DNA of 64,000 nucleotides, taken from positions 1,379,501 to 1,443,500 of the forward strand of contig NZ_OY763931.1 in NCBI RefSeq assembly GCF_963667685.1, in the 5' to 3' direction. The stretch is from Maridesulfovibrio sp. GTDB taxonomy: Bacteria; Desulfobacterota; Desulfovibrionia; Desulfovibrionales; Desulfovibrionaceae. Below the pieces are notes generated by a model. That model was not told the origin of the DNA. It did no database searches and saw only the letters and a list, made by a program, of their open reading frames with translations. The position numbers and the translations under genes were made by a program. Within the stretch, counting starts at the first letter, position 1. Every line of letters begins with the position of its first letter. Of this stretch, positions 35,623 to 43,994 are shown piece after piece.

Positions 35623-36312
35623 ATGAGTGCAGTAAGCAGCGAATCAAAAGTCAGCATGAAAGCCCTGATCAAGGGACTGGCTATGCTGGCTGTATTGGGT
35701 TTATCGGTTTATCTGATCCGCTATGCAGGACTGGCCGACGCTCTTGATACCCATTGGATGGATGAACATGTACGTTCACGCGGCCTTGCCGGTGTTTTGA
35801 CTTATGTCGGGCTGGCCGCATTCTTCTCGGCTGTAGGATTTCCCCGTCAGATAATCTGTTTCATGGGTGGATACGCCTACGGATTCGCATTGGGAACCCT
35901 GCTCGGAACTATCGGAACCGGGCTTGGCTGCGCCGGGGCTTTCATCTATTCCCGACTTGTTGGACGTTCTTTTATCAAAAGAAAATTCGGCTCCAGAATC
36001 CAGAAAGTGGATGATTTCCTCAGCCGCAGTCCGTTCAATATGGCCCTGACCATCCGTTTTTTTCCACTGGGCAGCAACGTGATAACCAATGTGCTTGCAG
36101 GTGTTACCAGCATTCCGGCCATGCCCTTTATTCTAGGCTCGGCTGTTGGTTACCTGCCCCAGAATATGGTCTTTGCCCTTTTCGGCAGTGGCGTGGAAGT
36201 TTCCTCCACCCTGCGCATGGTCGTAGCTGTGGTCCTTTTCGCCATATCATCTTATCTGGGATTTCGGATCTACCGCAAATACCGTAATCAGGCAGGGGCC
36301 GTTGTTGAGTAA
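35623..36312 (+). CDS. TVP38/TMEM64 family membrane protein
   Basis: This 229-residue inner-membrane protein belongs to the TVP38/TMEM64 (SNARE-associated, DedA-related) family. It has about five hydrophobic helices. Family features are FFSAVGFPRQIICFMGGYAYGF near residue 65, GTIGTGLGCAGAFIYSRLVGR and the re-entrant region SPFNMALTIRFFPLGSNVI. DedA-related proteins are linked to lipid flipping, including undecaprenyl phosphate. Its ATG follows the TAA of the glycosyltransferase with no gap. This coupling suggests a role in lipid-linked sugar handling, which remains inference. Confidence 0.9.
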   Translation: MSAVSSESKVSMKALIKGLAMLAVLGLSVYLIRYAGLADALDTHWMDEHVRSRGLAGVLTYVGLAAFFSAVGFPRQIICFMGGYAYGFALGTLLGTIGTGLGCAGAFIYSRLVGRSFIKRKFGSRIQKVDDFLSRSPFNMALTIRFFPLGSNVITNVLAGVTSIPAMPFILGSAVGYLPQNMVFALFGSGVEVSSTLRMVVAVVLFAISSYLGFRIYRKYRNQAGAVVE

Positions 36313-36343
36313 CTGACTCCGGGACATGAGGTAAAAGTCAATC

Positions 36344-36374
36344 CCGGCACTGGCACTCCAGTGCCGGTTTTTTT
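36344..36374 (+). terminator. Intrinsic terminator after the TVP38-type gene
   Basis: CCGGCACTGG/CCAGTGCCGG stem around CACT, followed by seven T. Confidence 0.93.
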
Positions 36375-36455
36375 ATTTCTTTATTGACTTCGAAATTCAT
36401 TTTCAATATCAATCTAGTCATTAAAACAAAACAGAACAAGTCAGTAGAGATAAAT

Positions 36456-37439
36456 ATGACCCCCAAATTGATAGCCGATTCACTGCGTATTCTCATCAAA
36501 TCACAACAACCGACCTTCCTCTGGGGACCGCCGGGGGTGGGTAAAAGCCAGATTGTGGCTCAGGTAGCACAAAAACATGACCTTGAGCTGATTGACCTGC
36601 GCGCTGTACTTCTTGATCCGGTAGATCTGCGGGGCTTGCCACGCATATCCGATACCGGAGAAGCAAGCTGGTGCCCCCCGTCATTCCTTCCGACAAAAGG
36701 GGAAGGAATCCTTTTTCTGGACGAACTCAATGCCGCTCCACCGCTGGTGCAGGCCGCGTGCTATCAACTGGTACTTGACCGCAAGCTCGGTGAATATAAA
36801 TTACCACAGGGCTGGACCGTTATTGCAGCCGGGAACCGTGAGTCAGACAAAGCTGTAACCCACCGCATGCCTTCCGCTCTGGCCAACCGCTTTGTACACC
36901 TTGATTTCGAGGTAAGCGTCGATAATTGGCTGGACTGGGCTTCCCAAAACAATATTGCTGATGAATTGCAGGCCTTCATAAAATTCAGGCCCGGACTTCT
37001 GCATGACTTTGATCCCGCGCGAAATGAAAAAGCTTTTCCTTCTCCGCGTTCATGGGAATTTGTTTCCGGAATCATTAAATCCGGCCCTCCCCCTGAAGTC
37101 GAATTTGAACTTTTCAAAGGGACAGTCGGCGAAGGTGCGGCAGCGGAATTCACCGGTTTCTGCAAAATCTACCGTAAACTTCCCGATCCGGAATTTGTAC
37201 TCAAATCGCCGGACAAGGTAGCGATTCCGGAAGACCCGGCCACGATTTACGCCCTTTGCGAATCTGTCGGAGCGAAAACATCTGCTGACACAGCGGAATC
37301 GGTTATGGTTTTCGCATCAAGACTGCCTGCGGAATTTGCGGTACTGCTTGTCCGCAATGCCGTTAAGAAAGACCGCTCGATTGTAGCATCCGAAGGATTC
37401 CAACACTGGGCCACAGCCAATTCGGACATTCTTTTCTAG
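36456..37439 (+). CDS. MoxR-type AAA+ ATPase
   Basis: This ~327-residue ATPase is MoxR-like, with Walker A GPPGVGKS (about 23-30), Walker B GILFLDELNAAPP and sensor region VIAAGNRESDKAVTHRMPSALANRF. MoxR ATPases act as chaperones or remodelling enzymes together with VWA proteins, and the next gene is such a protein. ATG 36456 is preferred over the upstream ATG at 36384, because the MTPKLIADSLRILIKSQQP start matches the family and a short AGAG lies before it. The stop is three bases before the VWA gene, so the two are co-transcribed. The biological target is not known. Confidence 0.9.
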   Translation: MTPKLIADSLRILIKSQQPTFLWGPPGVGKSQIVAQVAQKHDLELIDLRAVLLDPVDLRGLPRISDTGEASWCPPSFLPTKGEGILFLDELNAAPPLVQAACYQLVLDRKLGEYKLPQGWTVIAAGNRESDKAVTHRMPSALANRFVHLDFEVSVDNWLDWASQNNIADELQAFIKFRPGLLHDFDPARNEKAFPSPRSWEFVSGIIKSGPPPEVEFELFKGTVGEGAAAEFTGFCKIYRKLPDPEFVLKSPDKVAIPEDPATIYALCESVGAKTSADTAESVMVFASRLPAEFAVLLVRNAVKKDRSIVASEGFQHWATANSDILF

Positions 37440-37442
37440 GGA

Positions 37443-38762
37443 TTGATGATGAATGCAGACCGCAAACTACTAAAAGCCCGCGCCGATCTACTGCTGCGGC
37501 AACCGTTTTTCGGGTCACTCTGCCTGCGCATGGTTCCGCATGAAGACAGCACCTGCAACGGAACATGGACCGATGGGAAAACACTGGCCTACAATCCTCA
37601 TTTTGTGGACAGAATATCGCATGAAGAATTGCAGGGAGTGCTGGCCCATACAGTAATGCACCCCGCCTGCCAGCATCACAAACGACGCGGCAACCGCGAT
37701 GCACGGCTATGGAACATGGCCTGCGATTATTCCATAAACTGGATTCTGCTTGAAGCTGGGTTCACACTTCCTGACGGTTTTATGGATGATGAAAAATACC
37801 ACGGTAAAAATGCCGAGGAAATCTTTACCGATCTGACCAAAAATTTTGATCAGGCTGGAAATCCGGAGATCGGTAAGCAGCAGGACGGTCCCAAACGCAT
37901 CGATATCGAGTATGAAGACGGCAAAGGCGAAGGAAACGACCTTGAAGCCGGGGAAGACGATGAACGCTCACCAACCGGGGAAGACGGCGAATCATCGACC
38001 GAAGGTATCGACTCAGAAGAGATAGAAGATTCCGAAGGAGAAACCGACGAAGAGCAGTCAGCTGATCCCGGTGGAACCGGCGAAGTCCGTGATGCCGATG
38101 ATGCGGAATCAGGCAACGGCGAGAGTGGAGATGAAACGGACAAGGACTGGCTACAAGCCTTGGCTCAGGCTGTGAATCTGGCCCGTGATTGCGGAGATCT
38201 CCCCGGTGGACTTGGAAGGTTTGTGCAAAACATGCTCTACCCCAAAGTGGACTGGCGGGAACTGCTGGACCGCTTCATAAGTGCCCGCGCCCGCAACGAC
38301 TATGCATGGACACCGCCCAGTCGGCGTCATCTGCATCTGGGGATGTATCTCCCTTCCCTTTCAACCGAACAACTTCCAGAAATTGTGCTGGCTGTGGACA
38401 CGTCAGGCAGTATTGCCCCTGATGAACTGGATCAGTTTGCAACAGAACTATCATCGATCCTTGAAACCTATGAGACTACGGTCAGGGTCCTCTGGTGCGA
38501 CCTTGAAATTACCGGAGAACAGCTGTTCTCCCGCGCCGACCTACCCCTTGAACTGCAAGCTGAGGGCGGCGGCGGAACAGATTTCCGCCCTGTTTTCAAC
38601 TGGATTGAACAGAACTATATCGACCCGGCATGTCTTGTTTATCTCAGCGATATGGAATGCGGCCAATTTCCGGAACATGAACCGGATTACCCTGTGCTGT
38701 GGGCCAGAACCGGCGGAGGGGGATACTCGCCGCCCTTCGGAGATATGATTGATGTTTGCTGA
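37443..38762 (+). CDS. VWA-like/DUF2201 protein paired with MoxR
   Basis: This 439-residue protein has an N-terminal metallopeptidase-like domain (DUF2201-N, about 1-140) and a C-terminal VWA-like domain (about 300-435) with the MIDAS motif DTSGS and GGGGTDFRPVF. The linker (about 145-240) is extremely acidic and rich in Glu, Asp, Ser and Gly. The zinc-site segment reads LAHTVMHPACQHHKRRG, so the usual catalytic Glu of HExxH is Thr; it may bind metal but probably does not hydrolyse peptides. It forms an operon with the upstream MoxR ATPase. Such pairs are thought to insert cofactors or metals or to control envelope stress, but the target here is unknown. Confidence 0.88.
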   Translation: MMMNADRKLLKARADLLLRQPFFGSLCLRMVPHEDSTCNGTWTDGKTLAYNPHFVDRISHEELQGVLAHTVMHPACQHHKRRGNRDARLWNMACDYSINWILLEAGFTLPDGFMDDEKYHGKNAEEIFTDLTKNFDQAGNPEIGKQQDGPKRIDIEYEDGKGEGNDLEAGEDDERSPTGEDGESSTEGIDSEEIEDSEGETDEEQSADPGGTGEVRDADDAESGNGESGDETDKDWLQALAQAVNLARDCGDLPGGLGRFVQNMLYPKVDWRELLDRFISARARNDYAWTPPSRRHLHLGMYLPSLSTEQLPEIVLAVDTSGSIAPDELDQFATELSSILETYETTVRVLWCDLEITGEQLFSRADLPLELQAEGGGGTDFRPVFNWIEQNYIDPACLVYLSDMECGQFPEHEPDYPVLWARTGGGGYSPPFGDMIDVC

Positions 38763-38826
38763 TTGGAATTTGATACGCTCAGTAAGGTTAAGGATTTCGC
38801 ATTCGGCTGCTTAAGGAGTACATAAA

Positions 38827-39285
38827 ATGATCATCGAATGGAACATTAATAAGAAACGTGGCAACTTCCGCCCGGTGCTTACTTACACCATTACACTGGA
38901 AAATTTCGAAAAAGAATTGGGACTGCCGCAGGTGGTCATGGAATCCAGCATCCCTGAACCACCGGACTCGTGGTCTGCAAGCTGTCTGCCCGGGAAATGT
39001 GAACGCTCTGGAGAAAATTGCTCCAACTACCGTATTTACACTCCGGATCATAAAAAGGGAGTAGTTGAGGGTAAATTCATTCTGCCGTGGCGGGATAATT
39101 CCGACTACCCCGAAATACAGGAATCTTTCACCATGCTGCGCGATAATTTTGAGACAGTACTTAAACAGGCATATCACAGCCAACCGGTAGATATGAGCGG
39201 TAGACTTGAGCTCTCAGAAGAAACACGAAAATATATTGCCAGCGGTCTGGTATCACAACGTTTCCTTGAAGCTGTAGGACTATAA
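38827..39285 (+). CDS. Conserved-looking hypothetical protein
   Basis: I do not recognise this 152-residue protein. AAGGAG lies 9 bases before ATG 38827, a strong ribosome site, and base composition is like its neighbours. It has no signal peptide or membrane segment. The start MIIEWNINKKRGNFRPVLTYTITLENFEKELG suggests a beta-strand-rich N-terminal half. Three Cys occur in ASCLPGKCERSGENCSNY (about 52-69), a possible metal or disulfide site. A helical C-terminus (about 120-152) follows. It starts 64 bases after the VWA gene on the same strand and may be the third gene of that operon. Confidence 0.65.
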   Translation: MIIEWNINKKRGNFRPVLTYTITLENFEKELGLPQVVMESSIPEPPDSWSASCLPGKCERSGENCSNYRIYTPDHKKGVVEGKFILPWRDNSDYPEIQESFTMLRDNFETVLKQAYHSQPVDMSGRLELSEETRKYIASGLVSQRFLEAVGL

Positions 39286-39295
39286 ATCTAGGCAT

Positions 39296-39392
39296 ATTCC
39301 GCATGCAGATTCCCGCCTACAAGTTAATAAACGGAGTCTGGCCGGACACTTTTTTTCAGCTTATTTATGCTTAACAAATGGGCAGGCGGAAT
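39296..39392. other. Inverted repeat in the mntP leader
   Basis: ATTCCCGCCT (39309-39318) and AGGCGGAAT (39384-39392) can pair across a 65-base loop, and ATTCCGC at 39296-39302 can compete for the same right arm. It lies 45 bases before mntP. It does not show the conserved core of the yybP-ykoY manganese riboswitch, so no riboswitch is called. Confidence 0.4.
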
Positions 39393-39436
39393 GTAAGAGT
39401 ATCCCACTAGACCAATCAGGGAGACCGGATACTTAT

Positions 39437-39994
39437 ATGTCTTTTTACGAAATATTTATTATCTCCGTGGCTCTTGCCATGGACGCTTTTACAATCGCCG
39501 TGGCCTGCGGCCTGTGCATGCCGGAAGTAAGCAAACGTCAAAACTTCCGGCTCTCGTTTCACTTCGGCCTTTTTCAAGCACTCATGCCGCTGCTTGGCTG
39601 GCTGGCCGGACTCACTGTAAAATCCATGGTCGAAGTTTATGCCCCGTGGATTTCCTTTATCCTTTTGGCCTTCGTTGGCGGAAAAATGATTCAGGAATCA
39701 TTTGATACTGAAGAATCATGCGATACATACAAAGACCCTACCAAAGGTTTTTCCCTTGTTTTTCTCTCTGTTGCGACTAGTCTGGATGCGTTGGCCGTCG
39801 GGCTTTCCTTCTCGATCATGGAATATCCCATCATTGTTCCCTGTATCATGATTGGTATTACCGCTCTGATTTTAACCGCATTCGGACTCTGGCTTGGAAA
39901 AACGTTTGCCAAGGCATCTCGCTACAGCCATATTGCAGAGAGGGTCGGCGGAGTGGTCCTGATCCTCATTGGAGTTAAGCTACTGCTTCAGTAA
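39437..39994 (+). CDS. mntP: Manganese efflux pump MntP
   Basis: This 185-residue, six-helix inner-membrane protein of the MntP (DUF204) family exports excess Mn(II). The two conserved Asp motifs are present: VALAMDAFTIAVACG (about 11-25) and VATSLDALAVGLSF (about 112-125). The GWLAGLTVKSM and FVGGKMIQES segments also fit. GGGAG lies 12 bases before ATG 39437. The gene stands alone between the MoxR cluster and the YheT-like hydrolase gene; its leader has a potential stem (39296-39392) that may regulate it. Confidence 0.93.
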   Translation: MSFYEIFIISVALAMDAFTIAVACGLCMPEVSKRQNFRLSFHFGLFQALMPLLGWLAGLTVKSMVEVYAPWISFILLAFVGGKMIQESFDTEESCDTYKDPTKGFSLVFLSVATSLDALAVGLSFSIMEYPIIVPCIMIGITALILTAFGLWLGKTFAKASRYSHIAERVGGVVLILIGVKLLLQ

Positions 39995-40147
39995 CCCATT
40001 GACTATTCAAAGAAGAGTCTTAATTACTCTGCACATAACTGCTTTGACAGCAGTCCATTGACGGTATATTCTGCTTTCGTTTCTGTATTTAAAAAACAAA
40101 TTAGCCGGCTTCAATTAAGCAAGCCAAAGGATGGATATTTTTACCAA

Positions 40148-41110
40148 ATGCCTTTATTGCAACCCCCACCCTATAAACCTAAATTTCCGCTTCAGTCCGG
40201 TCATATCCAAACAATATTTCCTCGCCTCTTCAGAAAAGTAAGCCTCCCGCCTGTAGTAAAAAGAAGAATCGAAACACCTGATGGCGACTTTCTGGATATA
40301 GACTGGCATCTTGCAAGCAGTACCCGCCTTGCAGTTATCGCCCATGGCCTTGAAGGCAACTCACGCAGACCATATGTTTTAGGAATGGCCCGCGCCCTCG
40401 TGCTCGCAGGATGGGATTGCATTACCTACAATTTCCGCGGTTGCAGCCATGAAATGAATAAAAAATCCGGGATGTACCACAGCGGCGACACCCGGGACTT
40501 ACATACCGTTTTGAAGTACGGCCTTGATCACGGTATTTATGAAGACGCGGCCCTTATTGGATTCAGTATGGGAGGCAATCATGTGCTTAAATATCTTGGT
40601 GAAGATCCTGAAAAAGTACCTAGCAAGGTAAAAAGAGCTATCGGCATCTCCGTTCCCTGCGATCTTGAAAAATCCGCAATGAGACTTTGTGATAAATCCA
40701 ACTTTATTTATAGTAATTATTTTCTGCGATCGTTAAGGCAGAAAGTAAAAATAAAGAACAATCAATTTCCTGACTTATATCCCCTCGACAAACTTTCCTC
40801 CATCAAAAATATCGTTGATTTCGACAACGCATATACTGCTCCCATCAACGGCTTTGCAGACGCCATCGACTACTACCGGCAATCATCCTGCAAACAGTTT
40901 CTAAGCAAGATAAAAATTCCCTCCCTCATTCTTAATGCCGAGGATGACCCCTTTCTGACACCGGAATGCTATCCGGTTCAGGAAGCCGAAGGAAGTCAAT
41001 TCATATCCCTGCAGATTCCCAAATATGGTGGACATGTCGGATTTGCTGATATCCCCATAGAGAAACAACTCTGGTCTGAAAGCAGAGCGGTAAGATTTCT
41101 GAATACTTAA
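40148..41110 (+). CDS. Alpha/beta hydrolase, YheT family
   Basis: This ~320-residue cytoplasmic alpha/beta hydrolase has the YheT-type start PPPYKPKFPLQSGHIQTIFP. The oxyanion-region segment is VIAHGLEGNS, the nucleophile elbow GFSMGGN (about residue 154) and the catalytic Asp and His are in NAEDDPFLTPE and PKYGGHVGF near the C-terminus. The open frame extends back to a TTG at 40058, but ATG 40148 fits the family start; AAAGGATGG lies about 12 bases upstream. Family members act on short-chain esters or are uncharacterised. The gene appears monocistronic and is followed by a bidirectional terminator. Confidence 0.88.
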   Translation: MPLLQPPPYKPKFPLQSGHIQTIFPRLFRKVSLPPVVKRRIETPDGDFLDIDWHLASSTRLAVIAHGLEGNSRRPYVLGMARALVLAGWDCITYNFRGCSHEMNKKSGMYHSGDTRDLHTVLKYGLDHGIYEDAALIGFSMGGNHVLKYLGEDPEKVPSKVKRAIGISVPCDLEKSAMRLCDKSNFIYSNYFLRSLRQKVKIKNNQFPDLYPLDKLSSIKNIVDFDNAYTAPINGFADAIDYYRQSSCKQFLSKIKIPSLILNAEDDPFLTPECYPVQEAEGSQFISLQIPKYGGHVGFADIPIEKQLWSESRAVRFLNT

Positions 41111-41149
41111 AAAAATCCCGGAACAAAGTTCCGGGATTTTTCATTTTTT
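41111..41149. terminator. Bidirectional terminator between YheT gene and Hpt-like gene
   Basis: AAATCCCGGAAC pairs with GTTCCGGGATTT; A-run on the left and T-run on the right serve both converging genes. Confidence 0.9.
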
Positions 41150-41479
41150 AGCATAATCAAGCAATGGCAACAGCTCTCTTCGTAACCGCATGTAATAACA
41201 ATTCAAATACAAAGGAGAGGTACTGGAAGCTGCCATTTCAATCTTACCCGCGACGATGCTGAGTTCTTCCAACCCAAACATGGCAAGCCGCTCTTTAAGT
41301 ATCCGGGAACTTGAGACCGCAACTTCAAACAGCCCCTCTTCGAGAGCCTCATCAAGAGCATCCAATACTTCCAGAAGCGATCCAGAAAGTTCAGCCAATA
41401 ACTCTGCTCTCTCTTCCTCAGGCACGGCAGAGTCTTTTGATATGAATTCTTTTACAATTTCAACTACTCCCATTTCCAT
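41141..41479 (-). CDS. Degenerate Hpt-like protein encoded after a chemoreceptor
   Basis: This ~112-residue helical protein looks like a histidine phosphotransfer (Hpt) domain without its His. The segment SRILKERLAMFGLEELSIVAGKIE (residues 58-81) aligns with the Hpt core HxLKGxxxxxG, with Arg59 in place of His and Glu63 in place of Gly. ATG 41479 (GGAGG 4 bases before) or the ATG two codons later fits best. The frame also begins with an ATG at 41536 that overlaps the chemoreceptor stop (TAATG). It ends inside the bidirectional terminator. Coupling to the chemoreceptor gene suggests a role in that signalling system. The Hpt assignment is tentative. Confidence 0.6.
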   Translation of the reverse strand: MEMGVVEIVKEFISKDSAVPEEERAELLAELSGSLLEVLDALDEALEEGLFEVAVSSSRILKERLAMFGLEELSIVAGKIEMAASSTSPLYLNCYYMRLRRELLPLLDYAKK

Positions 41480-41535
41480 GCAGCCTCCGCTTAAATAAAA
41501 TACACGGGCAGATATTTCCACTCTTGCAGATAACA

Positions 41536-43347
41536 TTACTCTCCACTGCGCAATTCTTCAATCAGATTCAAAAGAGACTGCACTTCTTTTGAAAGTGAAC
41601 GGGTTCCTGCTGCTGCCAGTTGGCTGTTATGCGCATTCTCTTCAGTCATTGAATCAATTTCACTGACGCTGCGGTTGATCTCGTCTGAAGTAGCGGACTG
41701 TTCTTCTGCCGCTGTTGCAATGGACCTTACCTGGTCAGCGGAGTTCCTGGCCAGTTCTACAATCTCATCCAGCATTTCGCCGGAAGAACGAGACAGTCCG
41801 GTTGCAGTTTCAACAGCATCAACAGTGGAATCCATACTCTGAACATTTTCACGTGCAAGCTTCTGGATTGAAGTTATGCTGGCTTCGACTTCCTCTGTTG
41901 CTCCAATGGTCTTTTCAGCCAGCTTTCGAACTTCATCGGCCACAACTGCAAAGCCGCGTCCAGCGTCACCGGCACGCGCAGCCTCGATGGCAGCATTCAG
42001 CGCCAGCAGGTTGGTCTGATCTGCTATGTCGTTGATGACTCCAAGAACATTACCTATGTCCACAGCCTGAGTATCCAGATGTTCCATGGATTTCCTCAAC
42101 CCGGTAGTCCGTTCCTGAATATTGCGCATTGCTTCAATTACATCCTGCACCACTCTGGCCCCCTCACGGGCCTTGTCCATGGACTGGGCAGAACTTTCAT
42201 TAGTTATAGTAGCATTCTTGGCTACTTCCAAAACTGTTGCGTTCATTTCTTCCATAGCGGTAGCAGTTTCAGCCACACGCTGCTTCTGAAATTCGCTACC
42301 ACGCTGAATCTCATCGGCACTACTTGCTACTTCCGCAGTCACGCTTGAAACGCGTTCAACAACACTATGCAACTTTTCAGCGGCGGCGAGCATTCCTTCC
42401 TTCTTGGCTCCTTCAGCCCTGATCTGGGCTTCGCGGGCTTCAGCCGCAGCATGCTCAGCTATACGGGTCTGTTCTTGAGCCTCGGCCTCCTTAGCCTTAA
42501 TGCTGTCAAGGTTGGCGGCTAAAGTTTGAACCATTGCGTTCAATGCAGCCTGCAAAGCAGATATTTCATTACGCCCTGAGGGGGTAAGTGAAATATCAAG
42601 ATGACCTGCAGCCACCTGAGAGGCGGCATCAGTTGATTCCACCAGTGGATGAACAACAGAGCGAATAAGCGAAATTGACAGCGGAAGGACGACCAATAGC
42701 AGAATAGCACCTGCGCCCAGTGCTATCTTCAATGTAATACCATCAGCGCTTTCGTGCATAGCGTCGCCCATCTTCCCGGTTTCCAATTGAATGTTATCAA
42801 TATAAACTCCGGTCCCTATCCACATATCAGTACCGGGAATCATCATGGAATAACTGATCTTGGGCTGGATTCCTGACCCGGGCTTTTCAAAATAATACTT
42901 CACATAGCCACCGCCGGAATGAGCAATCTTGCTTAGCTCCCTGATCATGTACAGCCCGTTCTTATCCTTCAAACCGCCAAGATCCTTACCATGCAAAGAC
43001 TTTTTAGGGGGCATGACCATGTTTACAGTTCCCTTATAAACAAAAAAATAACCTGAATTATCCTTTTCAAACCGGACAGGGTCCAAAGCCTGACGGATAA
43101 ATTCCAACCGCTCATCAGGATCACTGATACGCTTTATTTCCTGACCAATGGATAAGGCCATGCTCCTTGTGGCTAGTTCAATTTTATCCTTCTGGTCCTT
43201 TAGCATTATTTCAGCGGTATTGCGGACCCCATATGCGGTAATATCCTTGATTGCCCCGAAAAAAAACACCCCGGTCCCTACCAGAAAAACTACCATTAAG
43301 GCCAGCAGCAGGAAAAATCTGGCACCTATCGACAGGTTCTTTAACAT
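41536..43347 (-). CDS. Methyl-accepting chemotaxis protein with Cache sensor (1)
   Basis: This ~603-residue chemoreceptor has a membrane helix (about 8-32) and a periplasmic single Cache domain. The hallmark segments are [38 protein letters not shown] and [19 protein letters not shown] second membrane helix (about 205-230), HAMP and the signalling hairpin ([22 protein letters not shown]) follow. ATG 43347 with AAGGGG upstream is chosen over 43392. Its closest relative in the window is the receptor at 43995-45800, with the same domain order and nearly identical Cache motifs; the pair arose by duplication. Single Cache receptors of this type often sense small organic acids. Confidence 0.93.
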   Translation of the reverse strand: MLKNLSIGARFFLLLALMVVFLVGTGVFFFGAIKDITAYGVRNTAEIMLKDQKDKIELATRSMALSIGQEIKRISDPDERLEFIRQALDPVRFEKDNSGYFFVYKGTVNMVMPPKKSLHGKDLGGLKDKNGLYMIRELSKIAHSGGGYVKYYFEKPGSGIQPKISYSMMIPGTDMWIGTGVYIDNIQLETGKMGDAMHESADGITLKIALGAGAILLLVVLPLSISLIRSVVHPLVESTDAASQVAAGHLDISLTPSGRNEISALQAALNAMVQTLAANLDSIKAKEAEAQEQTRIAEHAAAEAREAQIRAEGAKKEGMLAAAEKLHSVVERVSSVTAEVASSADEIQRGSEFQKQRVAETATAMEEMNATVLEVAKNATITNESSAQSMDKAREGARVVQDVIEAMRNIQERTTGLRKSMEHLDTQAVDIGNVLGVINDIADQTNLLALNAAIEAARAGDAGRGFAVVADEVRKLAEKTIGATEEVEASITSIQKLARENVQSMDSTVDAVETATGLSRSSGEMLDEIVELARNSADQVRSIATAAEEQSATSDEINRSVSEIDSMTEENAHNSQLAAAGTRSLSKEVQSLLNLIEELRSGE

Positions 43348-43533
43348 AGACCATCCCCTTAGTTGCGGATTAGGGTAAAATTCCAATATCACTTAAAATA
43401 TACATTATTAATGTAGTATATCAAAGATTTTTACATTTTTTAAAAACATCACCAAAACATACCTAATTGAATTATTAATATATAAAATCATAACTCTATT
43501 TTATACTATAATCATCAGAAATAGCATTAACAA

Positions 43534-43571
43534 CAAAAAAGGGCCGAAGACAGATATCTCCGGCCCTTTAA
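43534..43571 (-). terminator. Intrinsic terminator after the Dabb gene
   Basis: On the minus strand AAAGGGCCGGAGATA and TGTCTTCGGCCCTTT pair, followed by TTTTGTT. Confidence 0.88.
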
Positions 43572-43587
43572 AGCAAATATTGCTATT

Positions 43588-43890
43588 TTAGATTACATAA
43601 TCAATAGCATCACGAGAACTCACGACTTGTTTAATAAAAGCAACGCACTCCTGATGCAAAGGATGCACAGCGTAAGACTGCAAATCTTCCTTGCTTTCAA
43701 ATTCAGAGTAAAGCACCATGCCCCACTCTTGAGTGGCTTCAAAAACATCTACACTTACTTCAACATGCTTGAGCTCGGAGATCTTGCCATTCAGAGCTTC
43801 AATCATTCCTTTAACCTTAGCACCGTTCTCAGCTGCAGTTGCACCTGCAGCCTCCTCTTTCAGGTTCCACATTACAATATGTTTAATCAT
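43588..43890 (-). CDS. Dabb (stress-responsive alpha/beta barrel) domain protein
   Basis: This ~100-residue protein is a single Dabb domain, a dimeric ferredoxin-like alpha/beta barrel. The family start MIKHIVMWNLKEEA and the segments LKHVEVSVDVFEA, EWGMVLYSEFESKEDLQSYAVHPLHQEC are clear. ATG 43890 with GGAGGA 5 bases before is chosen; the frame extends to 43914. Dabb proteins are found alone or fused and their substrates are mostly unknown. The gene sits between two chemoreceptor genes with its own terminator, and no functional link to them is evident. Confidence 0.9.
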   Translation of the reverse strand: MIKHIVMWNLKEEAAGATAAENGAKVKGMIEALNGKISELKHVEVSVDVFEATQEWGMVLYSEFESKEDLQSYAVHPLHQECVAFIKQVVSSRDAIDYVI

Positions 43891-43994
43891 TTTTCCTCCA
43901 TTCCTTAAGTGCATATAAATAACAGGACAATGGATTCCTTATTCAGGAGATGTATTAGAGCCTATTTTAACTTGGTGGACAAGTTAAAAACAAC

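Noticed and set aside
39296..39436. Possible yybP-ykoY manganese riboswitch in front of mntP
   Set aside because: The conserved core of that riboswitch is not visible; only an inverted repeat is present.
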